A DNA stretch of 64,000 nt from Flavobacteriaceae bacterium (GTDB lineage Bacteria; Bacteroidota; Bacteroidia; Flavobacteriales; Flavobacteriaceae). The DNA is taken from contig JAKISG010000006.1 in assembly GCA_021648755.1 (NCBI GenBank), positions 28,155-92,154 on the forward strand, read 5' to 3'. The notes under the pieces are model-generated. The model was not told the DNA's origin. It was given only the letters and a program-made list of their open reading frames with translations, and ran no database searches. How positions within the stretch are numbered: the stretch's first letter is position 1; each line of letters begins with the position of its first letter. Below are positions 17,482-26,774 of the stretch, piece after piece. The position numbers and the translations under genes were made by a program.

Positions 17482-17545
17482 ATATTTATAATTGCATTAT
17501 ATAAAACTAAAATAATTTAATAAAAAAAAATTAATAAAATAGAGA

Positions 17546-18439
17546 ATGAAAAAAATAATCTTGATTACAACCGTATTGGTATTTCTAACTTCTTGTGTTT
17601 CTAAAAAAAAGTACGTTGCTTTAGAGGAAGATTTAACCATCACTAGAGGTGAGTTACAAAAAACCACTATTGAAAAAGAAGAAATTGAAGCTAGGTTTGC
17701 AGTAATTAAAAAACGTGTTGCAGACTATAATACAAAAATCACTTCACTTACTGATTCTAAAACATCTTTAGAACAAGTAAATTCTTCGTTACAAGAATCT
17801 AATAATGAAAAATTAGTTCTAGTTGCTGATAATATGACTGTTTTATCAAAAAATATGCGTGATAAAATGAATGTAACACTTTCAAAGATGTCTTCAGAAG
17901 AATTGGCGGGAGCAAAAACCTTAAAAGACTCTATCAATTTGGCAATTTCATCTAATTTAAGAAAGTCTATTCAATATACTAATGTTGAAGGCGAAAAAGA
18001 TATTAATGTAAATATTGATAAAACGGTTGTTATGATTTCTGTAGCAGATGATATGTTATTTAAAAGCGGAAGTCATAAAATAAATTCTAAAGCAAATGAT
18101 TTATTACAAAAGTTAGCAGATGTTATTAATTCTGAACCAAGTATGGATGTTATGATTGAAGGTCATACAGATACAAAAACGATAAATACAGGATGTTTAA
18201 AAGATAATTGGGATTTAAGTGTAAAAAGAGCAACTTCAATTGTTCGTTTATTGCAAAGTAAATATAATGTAGATCCTTCTCGATTAATTGCATCGGGTAG
18301 AGGTAGTTATGTACCATTAACTGGAAATGAAACAGCAGATGATAGAGCACGTAATAGAAGAACAAATATTATTATTCTACCTAACCTAAATAAGTTTTTT
18401 GCTTTATTAGCAGCAGAAGAAGAAGAAATTCTGAATTAA
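17546..18439 (+). CDS. OmpA-family lipoprotein
   Basis: Outer-membrane-linked, peptidoglycan-binding lipoprotein of 297 residues. It has a lipoprotein signal with lipobox LTSC and acylated C17, a coiled-coil region at about 25-90, and a C-terminal OmpA domain from about 165 to 285. Inside it are the diaminopimelate-binding landmarks GHTDT, the aspartate in DNWDLSVKRA and NRRT near DDRARNRRTNIII. Such proteins tether the outer membrane to the cell wall. It is a single gene, divergent from asnS, and ends at a strong intrinsic terminator. Members with this plan are common in Flavobacteria, and the exact role cannot be told from sequence. Confidence 0.92.
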   Translation: MKKIILITTVLVFLTSCVSKKKYVALEEDLTITRGELQKTTIEKEEIEARFAVIKKRVADYNTKITSLTDSKTSLEQVNSSLQESNNEKLVLVADNMTVLSKNMRDKMNVTLSKMSSEELAGAKTLKDSINLAISSNLRKSIQYTNVEGEKDINVNIDKTVVMISVADDMLFKSGSHKINSKANDLLQKLADVINSEPSMDVMIEGHTDTKTINTGCLKDNWDLSVKRATSIVRLLQSKYNVDPSRLIASGRGSYVPLTGNETADDRARNRRTNIIILPNLNKFFALLAAEEEEILN

Positions 18440-18467
18440 AATTTATTTAAAACACTAATTTCCCCCT

Positions 18468-18510
18468 CCAACGACGAAAAAACTCAGTTTCTAGTCGTTG
18501 GTTTTTTTTT
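18468..18510 (+). terminator. Strong intrinsic terminator after the OmpA gene
   Basis: CCAACGAC (18468-18475) pairs perfectly with GTCGTTGG (18494-18501), followed at once by a run of nine T. This is the clearest rho-independent terminator in the window. Confidence 0.9.
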
Positions 18511-18601
18511 GGGATTCTTTAATATGCATTTAATTAGATTATCTTAATATAAGGAAATAGAAATATTAACTCAAAGTAAATATTTACAAGAACATTATTC
18601 T

Positions 18602-18609
18602 TACTTTTG
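18602..18609 (+). promoter_or_regulatory. -7 element directly before the thiL ATG
   Basis: TACTTTTG ends four bases before the ATG at 18614, the same spacing as at the GH3 gene. The transcript is likely leaderless or nearly so. Confidence 0.45.
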
Positions 18610-18613
18610 TAGT

Positions 18614-19651
18614 ATGTTAGCATATAAAAATCAATCAAAAACACCATTATCCTCTTTAGGTGAATTCGGTTTAATAGACCATTTAACAAATACTTTTGCA
18701 ATTCAAAATAAATCTACTTTAAAAGGAGTAGGAGATGATGCTGCCGTTTTACAACTAAAAAATAAAACTTTAATTACCACCGATTTGTTAGTGGAAGGTG
18801 TGCATTTTGATTTGACGTATATGCCATTAAAGCATTTAGGTTATAAGGCTGTAATGGTTAATTTATCTGATATTTATGCAATGAACGGTAATGCAACTCA
18901 AATAACGGTTTCAATTGCAGTATCTAATCGTTTTACTTTAGAAGCTTTAGAAGAACTGTATGCAGGTATTCATTTAGCGTGTAAAAACTATAAAGTAGAT
19001 TTAATAGGTGGAGATACTACCTCATCAACTACAGGTTTATGGATTAGTATTACTGCAATTGGTGAAGCAAAAACAGAAGATATTACATATAGAAACGGTG
19101 CAAAACCAAATGATTTATTAGTAGTTACAGGTGATTTAGGAGCAGCATATTTAGGCTTACAAGTTTTAGAGCGTGAAAAACAAGTTTTTGCTGTAAACCC
19201 AAAATCACAGCCAGAATTAGATAGATATACCTATTTGGTAGAGCGTCAATTAAAACCAGAAGCAAGAAAAGATATTATTAAAATTTTAAAAAATTTAAAA
19301 GTAAAGCCAACAGCAATGATTGATATTTCTGATGGACTTTCTTCAGAAATATTGCATTTATGCAAGCAATCTAATGTTGGTTGTGATTTATATGAAGATA
19401 AAATACCTCTAGATCAACAGGTAATTTCTACTTGTGAAGAATTTAATATGAACAGCACAACAGTTGCTTTAAGTGGAGGCGAAGATTATGAACTACTTTT
19501 TACAATTTCTCCATCAGACTTTGATAAAATCAAAGGAAATCCTAATTTAACAATTATTGGTCATATGACAGCTAAAAATGCAGGTGTAAGTTTAGTAACT
19601 AGAGCAAACCAAAGAATAGAATTAACTGCTCAAGGTTGGCAGTCTATTTAG
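18614..19651 (+). CDS. thiL: Thiamine-monophosphate kinase
   Basis: ATP-dependent phosphorylation of thiamine monophosphate to the active cofactor thiamine diphosphate, the last step of the pathway. The fold is PurM-like, with the magnesium/ATP motif GVGDDAAVL, an N-terminal LGEFGLIDHL, the central GGDTTSS and the C-terminal ALSGGEDYELLFT. The 345 residues match flavobacterial homologues. Its promoter lies so close that the mRNA may start at or near the ATG. It is convergent with tsaB; the two genes overlap by four bases at their stop codons. Other thiamine genes are not nearby. Confidence 0.95.
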   Translation: MLAYKNQSKTPLSSLGEFGLIDHLTNTFAIQNKSTLKGVGDDAAVLQLKNKTLITTDLLVEGVHFDLTYMPLKHLGYKAVMVNLSDIYAMNGNATQITVSIAVSNRFTLEALEELYAGIHLACKNYKVDLIGGDTTSSTTGLWISITAIGEAKTEDITYRNGAKPNDLLVVTGDLGAAYLGLQVLEREKQVFAVNPKSQPELDRYTYLVERQLKPEARKDIIKILKNLKVKPTAMIDISDGLSSEILHLCKQSNVGCDLYEDKIPLDQQVISTCEEFNMNSTTVALSGGEDYELLFTISPSDFDKIKGNPNLTIIGHMTAKNAGVSLVTRANQRIELTAQGWQSI

Positions 19652-20331
19652 TTCTTTTTAGAAACTGTTGTATAAAAATCTTTTAAATAAAAAGGCTCAA
19701 AATAGGCAATATTCTCAAATTCTTTACCTTTAAATTTTTGAAATGCTAATTTAGTCATTTCTCTTGCTGAAGGATTGTATTGATCTAAAAAAATAGCGTT
19801 TTTATGTTTTATAATTTCTTTTGTTTTTGTAGAACCATCACCTAAAAAAACAACAGTATCTTTTTCTAAATATGTTGCAAAAGAATTTTTTTCTAAAATA
19901 GTATTAAAAGTTTTTTTTACAAACTCGTGATTTTTATTAAATACGGCGGTATAAACCTCTTGTCTTCTTGCATCTAATAACGGAATTATAAATCCGTTAT
20001 TAACCTTTGTAGCATTTGCTAAAATTTCCATAGTTGGTATAGAAATTAGTGGGATATCTAGCCCAAAGCATAAGCCTTTTGCTGCCGAAACGCCAATACG
20101 TAAACCAGTAAATGACCCAGGCCCTTTTCCGATAGCAATTGCAGATAAATTTTTTAAAGTAAGTTTAGATTCCGCTAGAACTGTATGGATAAAAGGAGTT
20201 AGTTTTTCGGCATGAGAGAAATTAGTTTCACAAAACTCTTTTAACGCGACTAACTTTCCGTCCTTAGAAATACTAACCGAACAGTTTTTAGTAGCGGTTT
20301 CTATATTTAATATAAATTTTGGAAAATTCAT
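19648..20331 (-). CDS. tsaB: tRNA threonylcarbamoyladenosine biosynthesis protein TsaB
   Basis: Partner of TsaD and TsaE in adding threonylcarbamoyl to A37 of ANN-decoding tRNAs. It has the ASKHA N-terminus LNIETATKNCSVSISKDG and the TsaB-defining GKGPGSFTGLRIGVSAAKGL, with 227 residues as usual. It keeps the structural role but lacks the TsaD metal-binding histidines, as the family does. It lies 20 bases after the TolC-type gene. A TACCTTTG element in that gap ends six bases before the ATG, so it may have its own nearly leaderless transcript. It is convergent with thiL and overlaps it by four bases. Confidence 0.95.
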   Translation of the reverse strand: MNFPKFILNIETATKNCSVSISKDGKLVALKEFCETNFSHAEKLTPFIHTVLAESKLTLKNLSAIAIGKGPGSFTGLRIGVSAAKGLCFGLDIPLISIPTMEILANATKVNNGFIIPLLDARRQEVYTAVFNKNHEFVKKTFNTILEKNSFATYLEKDTVVFLGDGSTKTKEIIKHKNAIFLDQYNPSAREMTKLAFQKFKGKEFENIAYFEPFYLKDFYTTVSKKN

Positions 20332-20337
20332 TTATTA

Positions 20338-20345
20338 CAAAGGTA
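20338..20345 (-). promoter_or_regulatory. -7 element directly before tsaB
   Basis: TACCTTTG on the minus strand, six bases before the ATG at 20331. It sits in the 20-base gap after the TolC-type gene, so tsaB need not depend on that gene's transcript. Confidence 0.4.
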
Positions 20346-20351
20346 AATATT

Positions 20352-21728
20352 TTACTCTATTACAATTGGAATTCCGTAATAAAATTCTAGTAGCTTTGTT
20401 CTAAAAACATAACTATACTTGGCTCTAATTACATTAGATTTTGCATTTATTAAACGTGTTCTAACTTGTTCAAAATCAAAAGAATTTGTGGCACCTATTT
20501 TATATCTTTCTTGTGCAAAATCAAAAGATAATTCTTGTGCCTCTAAAGATTTTTTTGCGGCTTCATATTCTTTTAAAGTTGCCTTTGCATTGATATAGGC
20601 TCTTTCTATATCTTCTCTTAACGCTCTTTTTTGATCTTCTAAATCTGTTTTTGCAATTTCTTGATTTATTTTTGCTTTATTTACATCTGATTTTATTTGG
20701 CCTCTACTATAAATAGGAATGCTAACATTTAAACCAAAAAATTGACCAAAATTGTTATCAAATTGTTCAAAAATTCCGTTTTTCACTAATATTTGAGGTC
20801 CTAAAGGGTTATTAATATCTGGGACATAAAAATCATCATCTCGACCTTGTATATGACTATAAATCGTACTTAAATTTCCGCTTAATGAAACTGTTGGTAA
20901 AAAATTACCTTTAGCAATTTTTATATTAGTAGCAGTATTTTCAATACTTAATTCGGCGCTTTTAATTTCAGGTTGGTTTTGAACAGAAACATTAAAAATT
21001 TCTTCGGTATTATTATAATTTAATTTAAGATTATTTAGTTTAATTTCAATTTCTTTAATATCGAAGTCAGTATTTGAAATTTGTAATATTTGTGATAAAC
21101 TTAATAGTGCAAGATCAATATCATTTTGTGCAATAACAATTGCATTTTCATCGTTAGATTTTGTTGCTTCAATTTCTAACAAATTACCTTTTGGTTGTGT
21201 GCCAGCATTGATTAGTTCTTGTGTTCTTTTTAATGATTTTTCAGTTATTTCTAGATTACTTTCAGCAACTTTTAGACTTTCTTTTTGAAATAAGATATTA
21301 AGATAAGAATTAACAATATTTAAAGAAATATCATTTTTCATTTTTTCTAAATCGTATTTGCTTATTTCTCTATTTTTTTCGGCTCTTAATAATCCATTTT
21401 TAATGCTAAAACCATCAAATAAAACAACCGAGGCGTTAATGCCAAAACTAGTTGCCCTATTTGCTGCATTATCTCTTGAGTTTGTTACAGGGTTAAAATT
21501 AGAACCAAAATTAAAATTTTGTGATGCGGATCCAGAAACATTTGGCAACCTATTATTTTTCGCAATTATAAGGTCTTCATCAATTAACAGGTTTGTTTGT
21601 ACGGTTCTTTTAATAGTTAAATTATTTTCTAGAGCATAATCAACACATTCTTTTAAAGTCCATTTTTTTTGTGCATAAGAAAAACTAATGTTTATTATGA
21701 TTAACATTAAGGTGATTTTTACTTTCAT
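20352..21728 (-). CDS. TolC-family outer membrane efflux protein
   Basis: Outer-membrane channel of the OEP/TolC type, the exit duct for RND, ABC or MFS exporters. It has a signal peptide (MKVKITLMLIIINISFSYAQ) followed by the family start KKWTLKECVDYALENNLTIKR, two repeated OEP units of alpha-helical hairpins and beta strands, and the second-repeat landmark FAQERYKIGATNSFDFEQ. The start at 21728 is chosen over 21752 because only it gives a clean signal peptide; length is 458. No adaptor or pump gene is adjacent, which is unusual: in Flavobacteria it often precedes a HlyD-type adaptor. A -7 element lies 100 bases upstream. Confidence 0.92.
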   Translation of the reverse strand: MKVKITLMLIIINISFSYAQKKWTLKECVDYALENNLTIKRTVQTNLLIDEDLIIAKNNRLPNVSGSASQNFNFGSNFNPVTNSRDNAANRATSFGINASVVLFDGFSIKNGLLRAEKNREISKYDLEKMKNDISLNIVNSYLNILFQKESLKVAESNLEITEKSLKRTQELINAGTQPKGNLLEIEATKSNDENAIVIAQNDIDLALLSLSQILQISNTDFDIKEIEIKLNNLKLNYNNTEEIFNVSVQNQPEIKSAELSIENTATNIKIAKGNFLPTVSLSGNLSTIYSHIQGRDDDFYVPDINNPLGPQILVKNGIFEQFDNNFGQFFGLNVSIPIYSRGQIKSDVNKAKINQEIAKTDLEDQKRALREDIERAYINAKATLKEYEAAKKSLEAQELSFDFAQERYKIGATNSFDFEQVRTRLINAKSNVIRAKYSYVFRTKLLEFYYGIPIVIE

Positions 21729-21827
21729 AGTTTTATACTGAATACTAAACATGTATTATTTAAGTTAATAAAATTTCTATAATGTAATTGTATGACGTCT
21801 AATTTGTTTAAATGTTACAAAAATATT

Positions 21828-21835
21828 AAAATTTA
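21828..21835 (-). promoter_or_regulatory. -7 element of the TolC-type gene
   Basis: TATTTTTG on the minus strand, 99 bases before the ATG at 21728, in the 188-base gap after the flippase-like gene. Confidence 0.4.
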
Positions 21836-21916
21836 AACAACCCTTTCCTTTTTAAATTAAAAATTAGATAAATAACTAAAAATGACTATTAAAGAAAACC
21901 TAAAAAACGAAAATAG

Positions 21917-22876
21917 TTACTTTTTTCTATTATATATAGGTAAAAATAAAAAGGAAAGACCGCCAAAAAGTAATACCATTATAGTTTGTGATGACCACAT
22001 TAAAAGCCCAAATGAAGTACCAGATTCTTTATTAATACCGTAAAGAAGTAATGCTTTAAATACAAATACAGGATATGCACCAAAACCACCATTTGTAATA
22101 GACATGGCAATTGCACCAGCAATGAAACCAACTAGTATGGCTTCAAAAGAGAGTTTAGAAGTTTCGGGTATAGTAAAGGTTACAGCCCAAAACATAAGGA
22201 TATACATTAGCCAAATAAAAACGGTATGAAATACAAATGCTCCTTTTTTTTTCATTTTAAAGATACTTGTAACACCCTCTATTAATCCATTAAAAAAAAT
22301 TTTAATTTTTAAGACAATTTTATGAGTTGATTTTTTTAATAACTTAAAGCCAATAAAAAACAGAAGTACTATTATTAAGAGTATAATTATTTTAGTTGTT
22401 GGGTTTGTATTAGAAAAATATTCTAAGATCAAATTTGCTTGTAAAAAAAACACAATTCCTAAAATAATTAAAAGCATAATTATATCTGCAATTCTTTCAG
22501 CAACAATAGTTCCAAGACCTTTTTCAAAAGGAATATTTTCATATTTAGCCATAGTAGCAGCTCTGCCAATTTCACCAGACCTAGGTATTGCTAAGTTTAA
22601 TAAATAGGCAATTAATACTGCCATAATACTATTACCAAGGCGAGGTTTAAAACCTAGAGGCTCTAGCATAAAATGCCAACGGTAAGCTCTAGAGATATGA
22701 CTTAAAATCCCAAAAAATAAAGAAAGAAAAATCCAATAATAATTTGCGTGTTTTAAGTCGTAAATTATTTTATTTAATTCTTTAGGAGTAAACTTATTGA
22801 GATAATACCAAATTAAAAATGCTCCAAATAAAATTGGAAGTAGAATAAATAATGATTTTTTAAATTTTTTATTCAA
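21917..22876 (-). CDS. Lysylphosphatidylglycerol synthase TM region / flippase-like protein
   Basis: Integral membrane protein of 319 residues with about eight helices, matching the LPG-synthase transmembrane / UPF0104 family. Family landmarks are the early RAYRWHFMLEPLG, the loop IPRSGEIGRAATMAKYE and ERIADIIMLL. It lacks the soluble aminoacyl-transferase domain of MprF, so it is more likely a lipid or glycolipid flippase or transport component than a lysyl-PG synthase. It follows panD by two bases, clearly as the last gene of a panC-panD operon. That link looks lineage-typical; no functional connection to pantothenate is known to me. Confidence 0.85.
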   Translation of the reverse strand: MNKKFKKSLFILLPILFGAFLIWYYLNKFTPKELNKIIYDLKHANYYWIFLSLFFGILSHISRAYRWHFMLEPLGFKPRLGNSIMAVLIAYLLNLAIPRSGEIGRAATMAKYENIPFEKGLGTIVAERIADIIMLLIILGIVFFLQANLILEYFSNTNPTTKIIILLIIVLLFFIGFKLLKKSTHKIVLKIKIFFNGLIEGVTSIFKMKKKGAFVFHTVFIWLMYILMFWAVTFTIPETSKLSFEAILVGFIAGAIAMSITNGGFGAYPVFVFKALLLYGINKESGTSFGLLMWSSQTIMVLLFGGLSFLFLPIYNRKK

Positions 22877-22878
22877 TT

Positions 22879-23226
22879 TTAAGTAAGCAAGTTTTTATCA
22901 TTTGGAAAAACTAATGAGGGTTTATAAACCTTCGCTTTTTTAACAGACATATTAGCAAATGTTATTAAAATAAGTGTATCACCAACTGCAACTCTCCTAG
23001 CTGAAGCACCGTTTAAAATAATTTCGCCACTTTTGCGAGTTCCAGGTATCACATAAGTTTCTAAACGTTGCCCATTATTATTATTTACGACTAATATTTT
23101 TTCGCCTTCAATAATATTTGCAGCATCCATTAAATCTTTATCAATAGTAATACTGCCAATATAATTTAAATTAGCTCCAGTTACTTTAACACAATGAATT
23201 TTTGACTTTAAGACTGTTATTTTCAT
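22879..23226 (-). CDS. panD: Aspartate 1-decarboxylase
   Basis: Pyruvoyl-dependent enzyme making beta-alanine for pantothenate and CoA. The self-cleavage site is G24-S25 within NYIGSITIDKDLMDA; S25 becomes the pyruvoyl group. K9 and H11 (LKSKIHCVKV) are in their usual places, and NGASARRVAVGD is the conserved central motif. The 115 residues match E. coli PanD (126). It lies three bases after panC and two bases before the flippase-like gene, a tight operon that joins the two halves of pantothenate synthesis. No PanZ-type maturation factor is seen. Confidence 0.96.
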   Translation of the reverse strand: MKITVLKSKIHCVKVTGANLNYIGSITIDKDLMDAANIIEGEKILVVNNNNGQRLETYVIPGTRKSGEIILNGASARRVAVGDTLILITFANMSVKKAKVYKPSLVFPNDKNLLT

Positions 23227-23229
23227 ATT

Positions 23230-24063
23230 TTATAAACTAATATTATCAATTAATCTTACATCTCCTGCAAAAACAGCAATAAAAGCTCTTAACTTTATAT
23301 CTTTTACGCTACTTTTCTTTAAAGATGTTTCAGTTGCAATGATAAAATATTCTAATTTTAAATTCGTCTGTTTTTCAAATTTTTTATAAACCCATTTTAT
23401 TACCTCGTCTGCGTTTTTTTTTATAAATTTTTTCTTCGCTTTTTTAAGTATCTTATAAATAAAAGGCGCTGCTTTTCTATGGGTCTTTGTTAACCTAATA
23501 TTGCGAGAACTCATTGCTAAACCGTCTTTTTCCCTAAATATTTTACAACCAATAATTTTAATAGGTAGTTTTTCTAGCGCTACTAATTTTTTAATTATTT
23601 GTAATTGTTGAAAATCTTTTTCGCCAAAATAAGCAACATTAGGTTTAACAATTTCAAAAAGTCGTTTAACAATGGTTGCAACTCCATTAAAATGATCCTT
23701 TCTAAATGTACCTTCCATTTCATTTTCTAGACCACCAAAATCAAAATACTGTGCATTTATTTTAGTAGTATAAATTTCTTTTATACTTGGCGTAAAAACA
23801 AAATCACATTTTATTTTTTTTAATAATTTTAAATCTGCTTCTAAAGTTTTAGGGTATTTTATTAAATCTACTTCATTATTAAATTGAGTCGGATTGACAA
23901 AAATACTAACAACAACGAAGTCATTCTCTTTTTTTGCTTTTTTAATTAGAGATAAGTGACCTTTATGAAGCGCACCCATAGTTGGCACAAAAGCAATGGA
24001 TTGGTCGTTTTTAAAACTCGTTATTTTACCTTGCAATAGTTCAATAGTAGTAAAAACTTTCAT
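23230..24063 (-). CDS. panC: Pantothenate synthetase
   Basis: ATP-dependent condensation of pantoate with beta-alanine. It has the HIGH-type nucleotide loop FVPTMGALHKGHLSLI at about residues 24-39, the VSIFVNPTQFN substrate region, FGEKDFQQL and the KMSKS-like position AMSSRN. The 277 residues are standard. It is the first gene of the panC-panD-flippase operon and divergent from the glycogen-synthase-like gene across 239 bases. No TAnnTTTG match was found just upstream of this start, so its promoter is undefined. panB is not in the window. Confidence 0.96.
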   Translation of the reverse strand: MKVFTTIELLQGKITSFKNDQSIAFVPTMGALHKGHLSLIKKAKKENDFVVVSIFVNPTQFNNEVDLIKYPKTLEADLKLLKKIKCDFVFTPSIKEIYTTKINAQYFDFGGLENEMEGTFRKDHFNGVATIVKRLFEIVKPNVAYFGEKDFQQLQIIKKLVALEKLPIKIIGCKIFREKDGLAMSSRNIRLTKTHRKAAPFIYKILKKAKKKFIKKNADEVIKWVYKKFEKQTNLKLEYFIIATETSLKKSSVKDIKLRAFIAVFAGDVRLIDNISL

Positions 24064-24134
24064 TATTAAATGTTAATTACTAGTTAAAAGAGTGTAAACT
24101 TAATCTTTTCCTGCGAATTTTATACAAATTTTCG

Positions 24135-24142
24135 TATTTTTG
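24135..24142 (+). promoter_or_regulatory. -7 element of the glycogen-synthase-like operon
   Basis: TATTTTTG, 160 bases before the ATG at 24303, in the divergent panC gap. The 5' leader would be long, about 155 bases; nothing in it resembles a riboswitch that I know. Confidence 0.4.
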
Positions 24143-24302
24143 CGACCTGTAAACTTTTCAAAAAAAAAACAAAGATAAAAGAACACTATTTTAAATAAAG
24201 AGTTTACTAATATTATTCTAAATTTTATAAAAGAATTAGAATTTCCCTAAAATATTTAATACTCAAGTTAAACTATCATTTTTCTAGAGTTAAAAACAAA
24301 AT

Positions 24303-25121
24303 ATGAAAGATAAAAAAATTTTATATATTTCATCTGAAATGATGCCATATCTGCCAGAGACTGAAACTTCTAAAATGGCTTTTGAAATGGCAAAGAAGAT
24401 GAACCAAAGAGGAGCACAAATTAGAGTGTTTACACCTAGGTTTGGTTTAATTAATGAAAGGAGACATCAATTACATGAAGTTATTCGTTTATCTGGTATG
24501 AATTTGATTATTAATGATATAGATATGCCTCTAATAATTAAAGTAGCCTCTATACCTAAAGAAAGAATGCAAGTTTATTTTATTGATAATGATGAATACT
24601 TTAAACGAAAAGCGATATTTACTAATGAAGACAATGTACTGTTTGAAGATAATGATGAACGCGCAATATTTTTTGCAAAAGGCGTTATAGAAACAGTTAA
24701 GAAATTAAACTGGGCGCCAGATATTATTCATATAAGCGGTTGGATGACTTCATTATTACCTTTATATTTAAAAGAGTATTATAAAAATGACACTTTATTT
24801 ACAGATTGTAAAGTAGTTGTTTCTTTATATAATGAGCCTTTTGAAGGTAAATTAAGTAATACTATTATTGATAAAATTAAGTTCGATAATATTGAAGAAA
24901 GCAAAGTAACCACTATAAAAGAAGCCACTTTTAATAATTTATCAAAAATTGCAGTCGATAATTGCGATGCTGTTATTAGAGGTAGTTTTTCTTTACCATT
25001 AGAATTAAACACTTATTTAGAAAACTGTAACAAGCCCGTTTTAAACTATAAACCTGAAGAAGAGTTTGTAGATGCTTATATGGCATTTTATTTAAATGAA
25101 GTTTTAGGGCTAGAAGAGTAA
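24303..25121 (+). CDS. Half-length glycogen/starch synthase-like protein (GT5 N-terminal domain)
   Basis: A 272-residue protein matching only the N-terminal Rossmann domain of GT5 glycogen synthases: ILYISSEMMPYLPETETSKM, GAQIRVFTPRFGLINER, and DIIHISGWMTSLLPLYL near residue 142. Full-length enzymes have about 480 residues and a C-terminal nucleotide-sugar domain, which is missing. The ADP-glucose lysine motif K-x-G-G has become TETSK, so transferase activity is doubtful. The frame ends cleanly and is followed 34 bases later by DUF4270 and glmS, an arrangement I recall as conserved in Flavobacteriaceae. It is therefore probably a stable family, not recent damage. Its role is unknown. Confidence 0.8.
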   Translation: MKDKKILYISSEMMPYLPETETSKMAFEMAKKMNQRGAQIRVFTPRFGLINERRHQLHEVIRLSGMNLIINDIDMPLIIKVASIPKERMQVYFIDNDEYFKRKAIFTNEDNVLFEDNDERAIFFAKGVIETVKKLNWAPDIIHISGWMTSLLPLYLKEYYKNDTLFTDCKVVVSLYNEPFEGKLSNTIIDKIKFDNIEESKVTTIKEATFNNLSKIAVDNCDAVIRGSFSLPLELNTYLENCNKPVLNYKPEEEFVDAYMAFYLNEVLGLEE

Positions 25122-25155
25122 AAATCAATAAAAATTTCGAAATTAAAATAATTAA

Positions 25156-26763
25156 ATGAAAAATTTTTTAAAATATTTGACAATAATTTTTGTAATAGTT
25201 AGTATAGTAGCCTGTGAAACAGATTTTGAAAACATAGGAGCTACTTTAGTTGACAATGATAATTTTAATACTAACAAAGCAACTTATGAAGTATTTGCAT
25301 ATACAAAAGATGTAGAAAAATCTAGAGTTGAAAACCTCGGAGTAAATAGTTTAGGAATTTATAACCCTAAAGATCAAAATAAAAATAGTAAATATGGTAT
25401 TTTTAGAGCTAATGTTGCAACACAATTAAGTGTGCCAGCAAGTGTAGATTTTGGATTAAACCCAACTATTGACGCCGTAGTATTAGACATTCCTTATAGC
25501 GCTACTAATGATGGAACAGGTGAAAATAACAAACCAAAATTTATATTGAATAATATTTATGGAAATCAAGAAATTGAATTTCTATTAAGAGTATCTAGAC
25601 TAAATACTTTTTTAAATACATTAGATCCAGAAGACCCAACAAAACCAAAAAAATATTACTCTAATAGAACGTACAATAAATTAGAAGAGTTATTTGCAGG
25701 TAATTTTAAACCCAATAAAAATGATACTGTATTATATGTGTTAAGAGCAGGTTTTGAACCTACAATTGAAAGTTTAGATTTTAATTACGACACCATTAAA
25801 AAATCGGATAATGCTCCCTCAATAAAACTGCCATTAGATCATGATTTTTTTAGAACTAATTTTGTAGAAAACACAGACACAAGTATTTTTGAAAGTCAAG
25901 AGTTATTTACTCAATTTTTTAACGGTTTATTACTTGAGTCTGAAGGAGATGACGGATCAGTAATGTTATTAAGTTTTGTTGCTGCAACTTTAAATATTTA
26001 TTATACTAATGATGTATTAACTGATGAAACAGTAGGAGAAAATGCTGTAGATTTAAATGGTGATGGTGATACAACCGACGAAGATGTTCCAGTAAAAACA
26101 AAGCAAACTATGACTTTCGGGTTTAACGGAGTAAGAACTAATGCTTTTGAGAGAGATTATTCAGGTTCAGTTATAGAATCTGCGTTAGACAATATAGACG
26201 AAAACAAAAAATTATACGTACAAGGAGCGCAAGGCTCTTTGATTTCTTTAGATGCTTTTAACACTGTTGATTTAGCAACAATTAGAGCAGAAAATTGGTT
26301 GATAAACGAAGCAAATTTAGTTTTCAATATAGATCAAGACGCTAGCGGAAAAACAGTTCCTACACGATTATTTTTATATAAATTAGATGAAGAAAATAAT
26401 GAAAACACACAAATTTTAGATATCTTAACCGAAGGCGAAGCAATTTATGATGGTAATTTACAAAATGACGGAGATGATGGAGATGATACAACAATAGAAC
26501 AACCTTTAAAATATCGATTTAGAATTACAGATTATTTAGCTGAAATTTTAAAAAACGAAGACGAAACACCCGTAAAATTTGGAATAAAAGCATTTCATAT
26601 AACCGATTTACCAAACTTAGAAAACCCCGCAGATATTATTGTGAAAAATTTTAGTTGGAATCCAAGAGGTGTTATTCTTTACGGAAATGATTACTTAGAA
26701 ACCGATGCCGACTATGACAAGAGATTAAAATTGGAAATTTTTTATACAAAATTAAACGAATAA
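25156..26763 (+). CDS. DUF4270 family lipoprotein
   Basis: Exported lipoprotein of 535 residues. The lipoprotein signal ends in SIVAC with acylated C20, followed by the family-typical start ETDFENIGATLVDNDNF. The body is beta-rich and acidic, with aspartate-rich stretches such as NGDGDTTDEDVPV and NDGDDGDDTTIE that could bind calcium, and a conserved late segment about an unaltered strand-rich fold. DUF4270 is widespread in Bacteroidetes and has no known function. It sits 34 bases after the half glycogen synthase and 11 bases before glmS, so the three genes are one transcript. Confidence 0.88.
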   Translation: MKNFLKYLTIIFVIVSIVACETDFENIGATLVDNDNFNTNKATYEVFAYTKDVEKSRVENLGVNSLGIYNPKDQNKNSKYGIFRANVATQLSVPASVDFGLNPTIDAVVLDIPYSATNDGTGENNKPKFILNNIYGNQEIEFLLRVSRLNTFLNTLDPEDPTKPKKYYSNRTYNKLEELFAGNFKPNKNDTVLYVLRAGFEPTIESLDFNYDTIKKSDNAPSIKLPLDHDFFRTNFVENTDTSIFESQELFTQFFNGLLLESEGDDGSVMLLSFVAATLNIYYTNDVLTDETVGENAVDLNGDGDTTDEDVPVKTKQTMTFGFNGVRTNAFERDYSGSVIESALDNIDENKKLYVQGAQGSLISLDAFNTVDLATIRAENWLINEANLVFNIDQDASGKTVPTRLFLYKLDEENNENTQILDILTEGEAIYDGNLQNDGDDGDDTTIEQPLKYRFRITDYLAEILKNEDETPVKFGIKAFHITDLPNLENPADIIVKNFSWNPRGVILYGNDYLETDADYDKRLKLEIFYTKLNE

Positions 26764-26774
26764 AATGAATTTTT

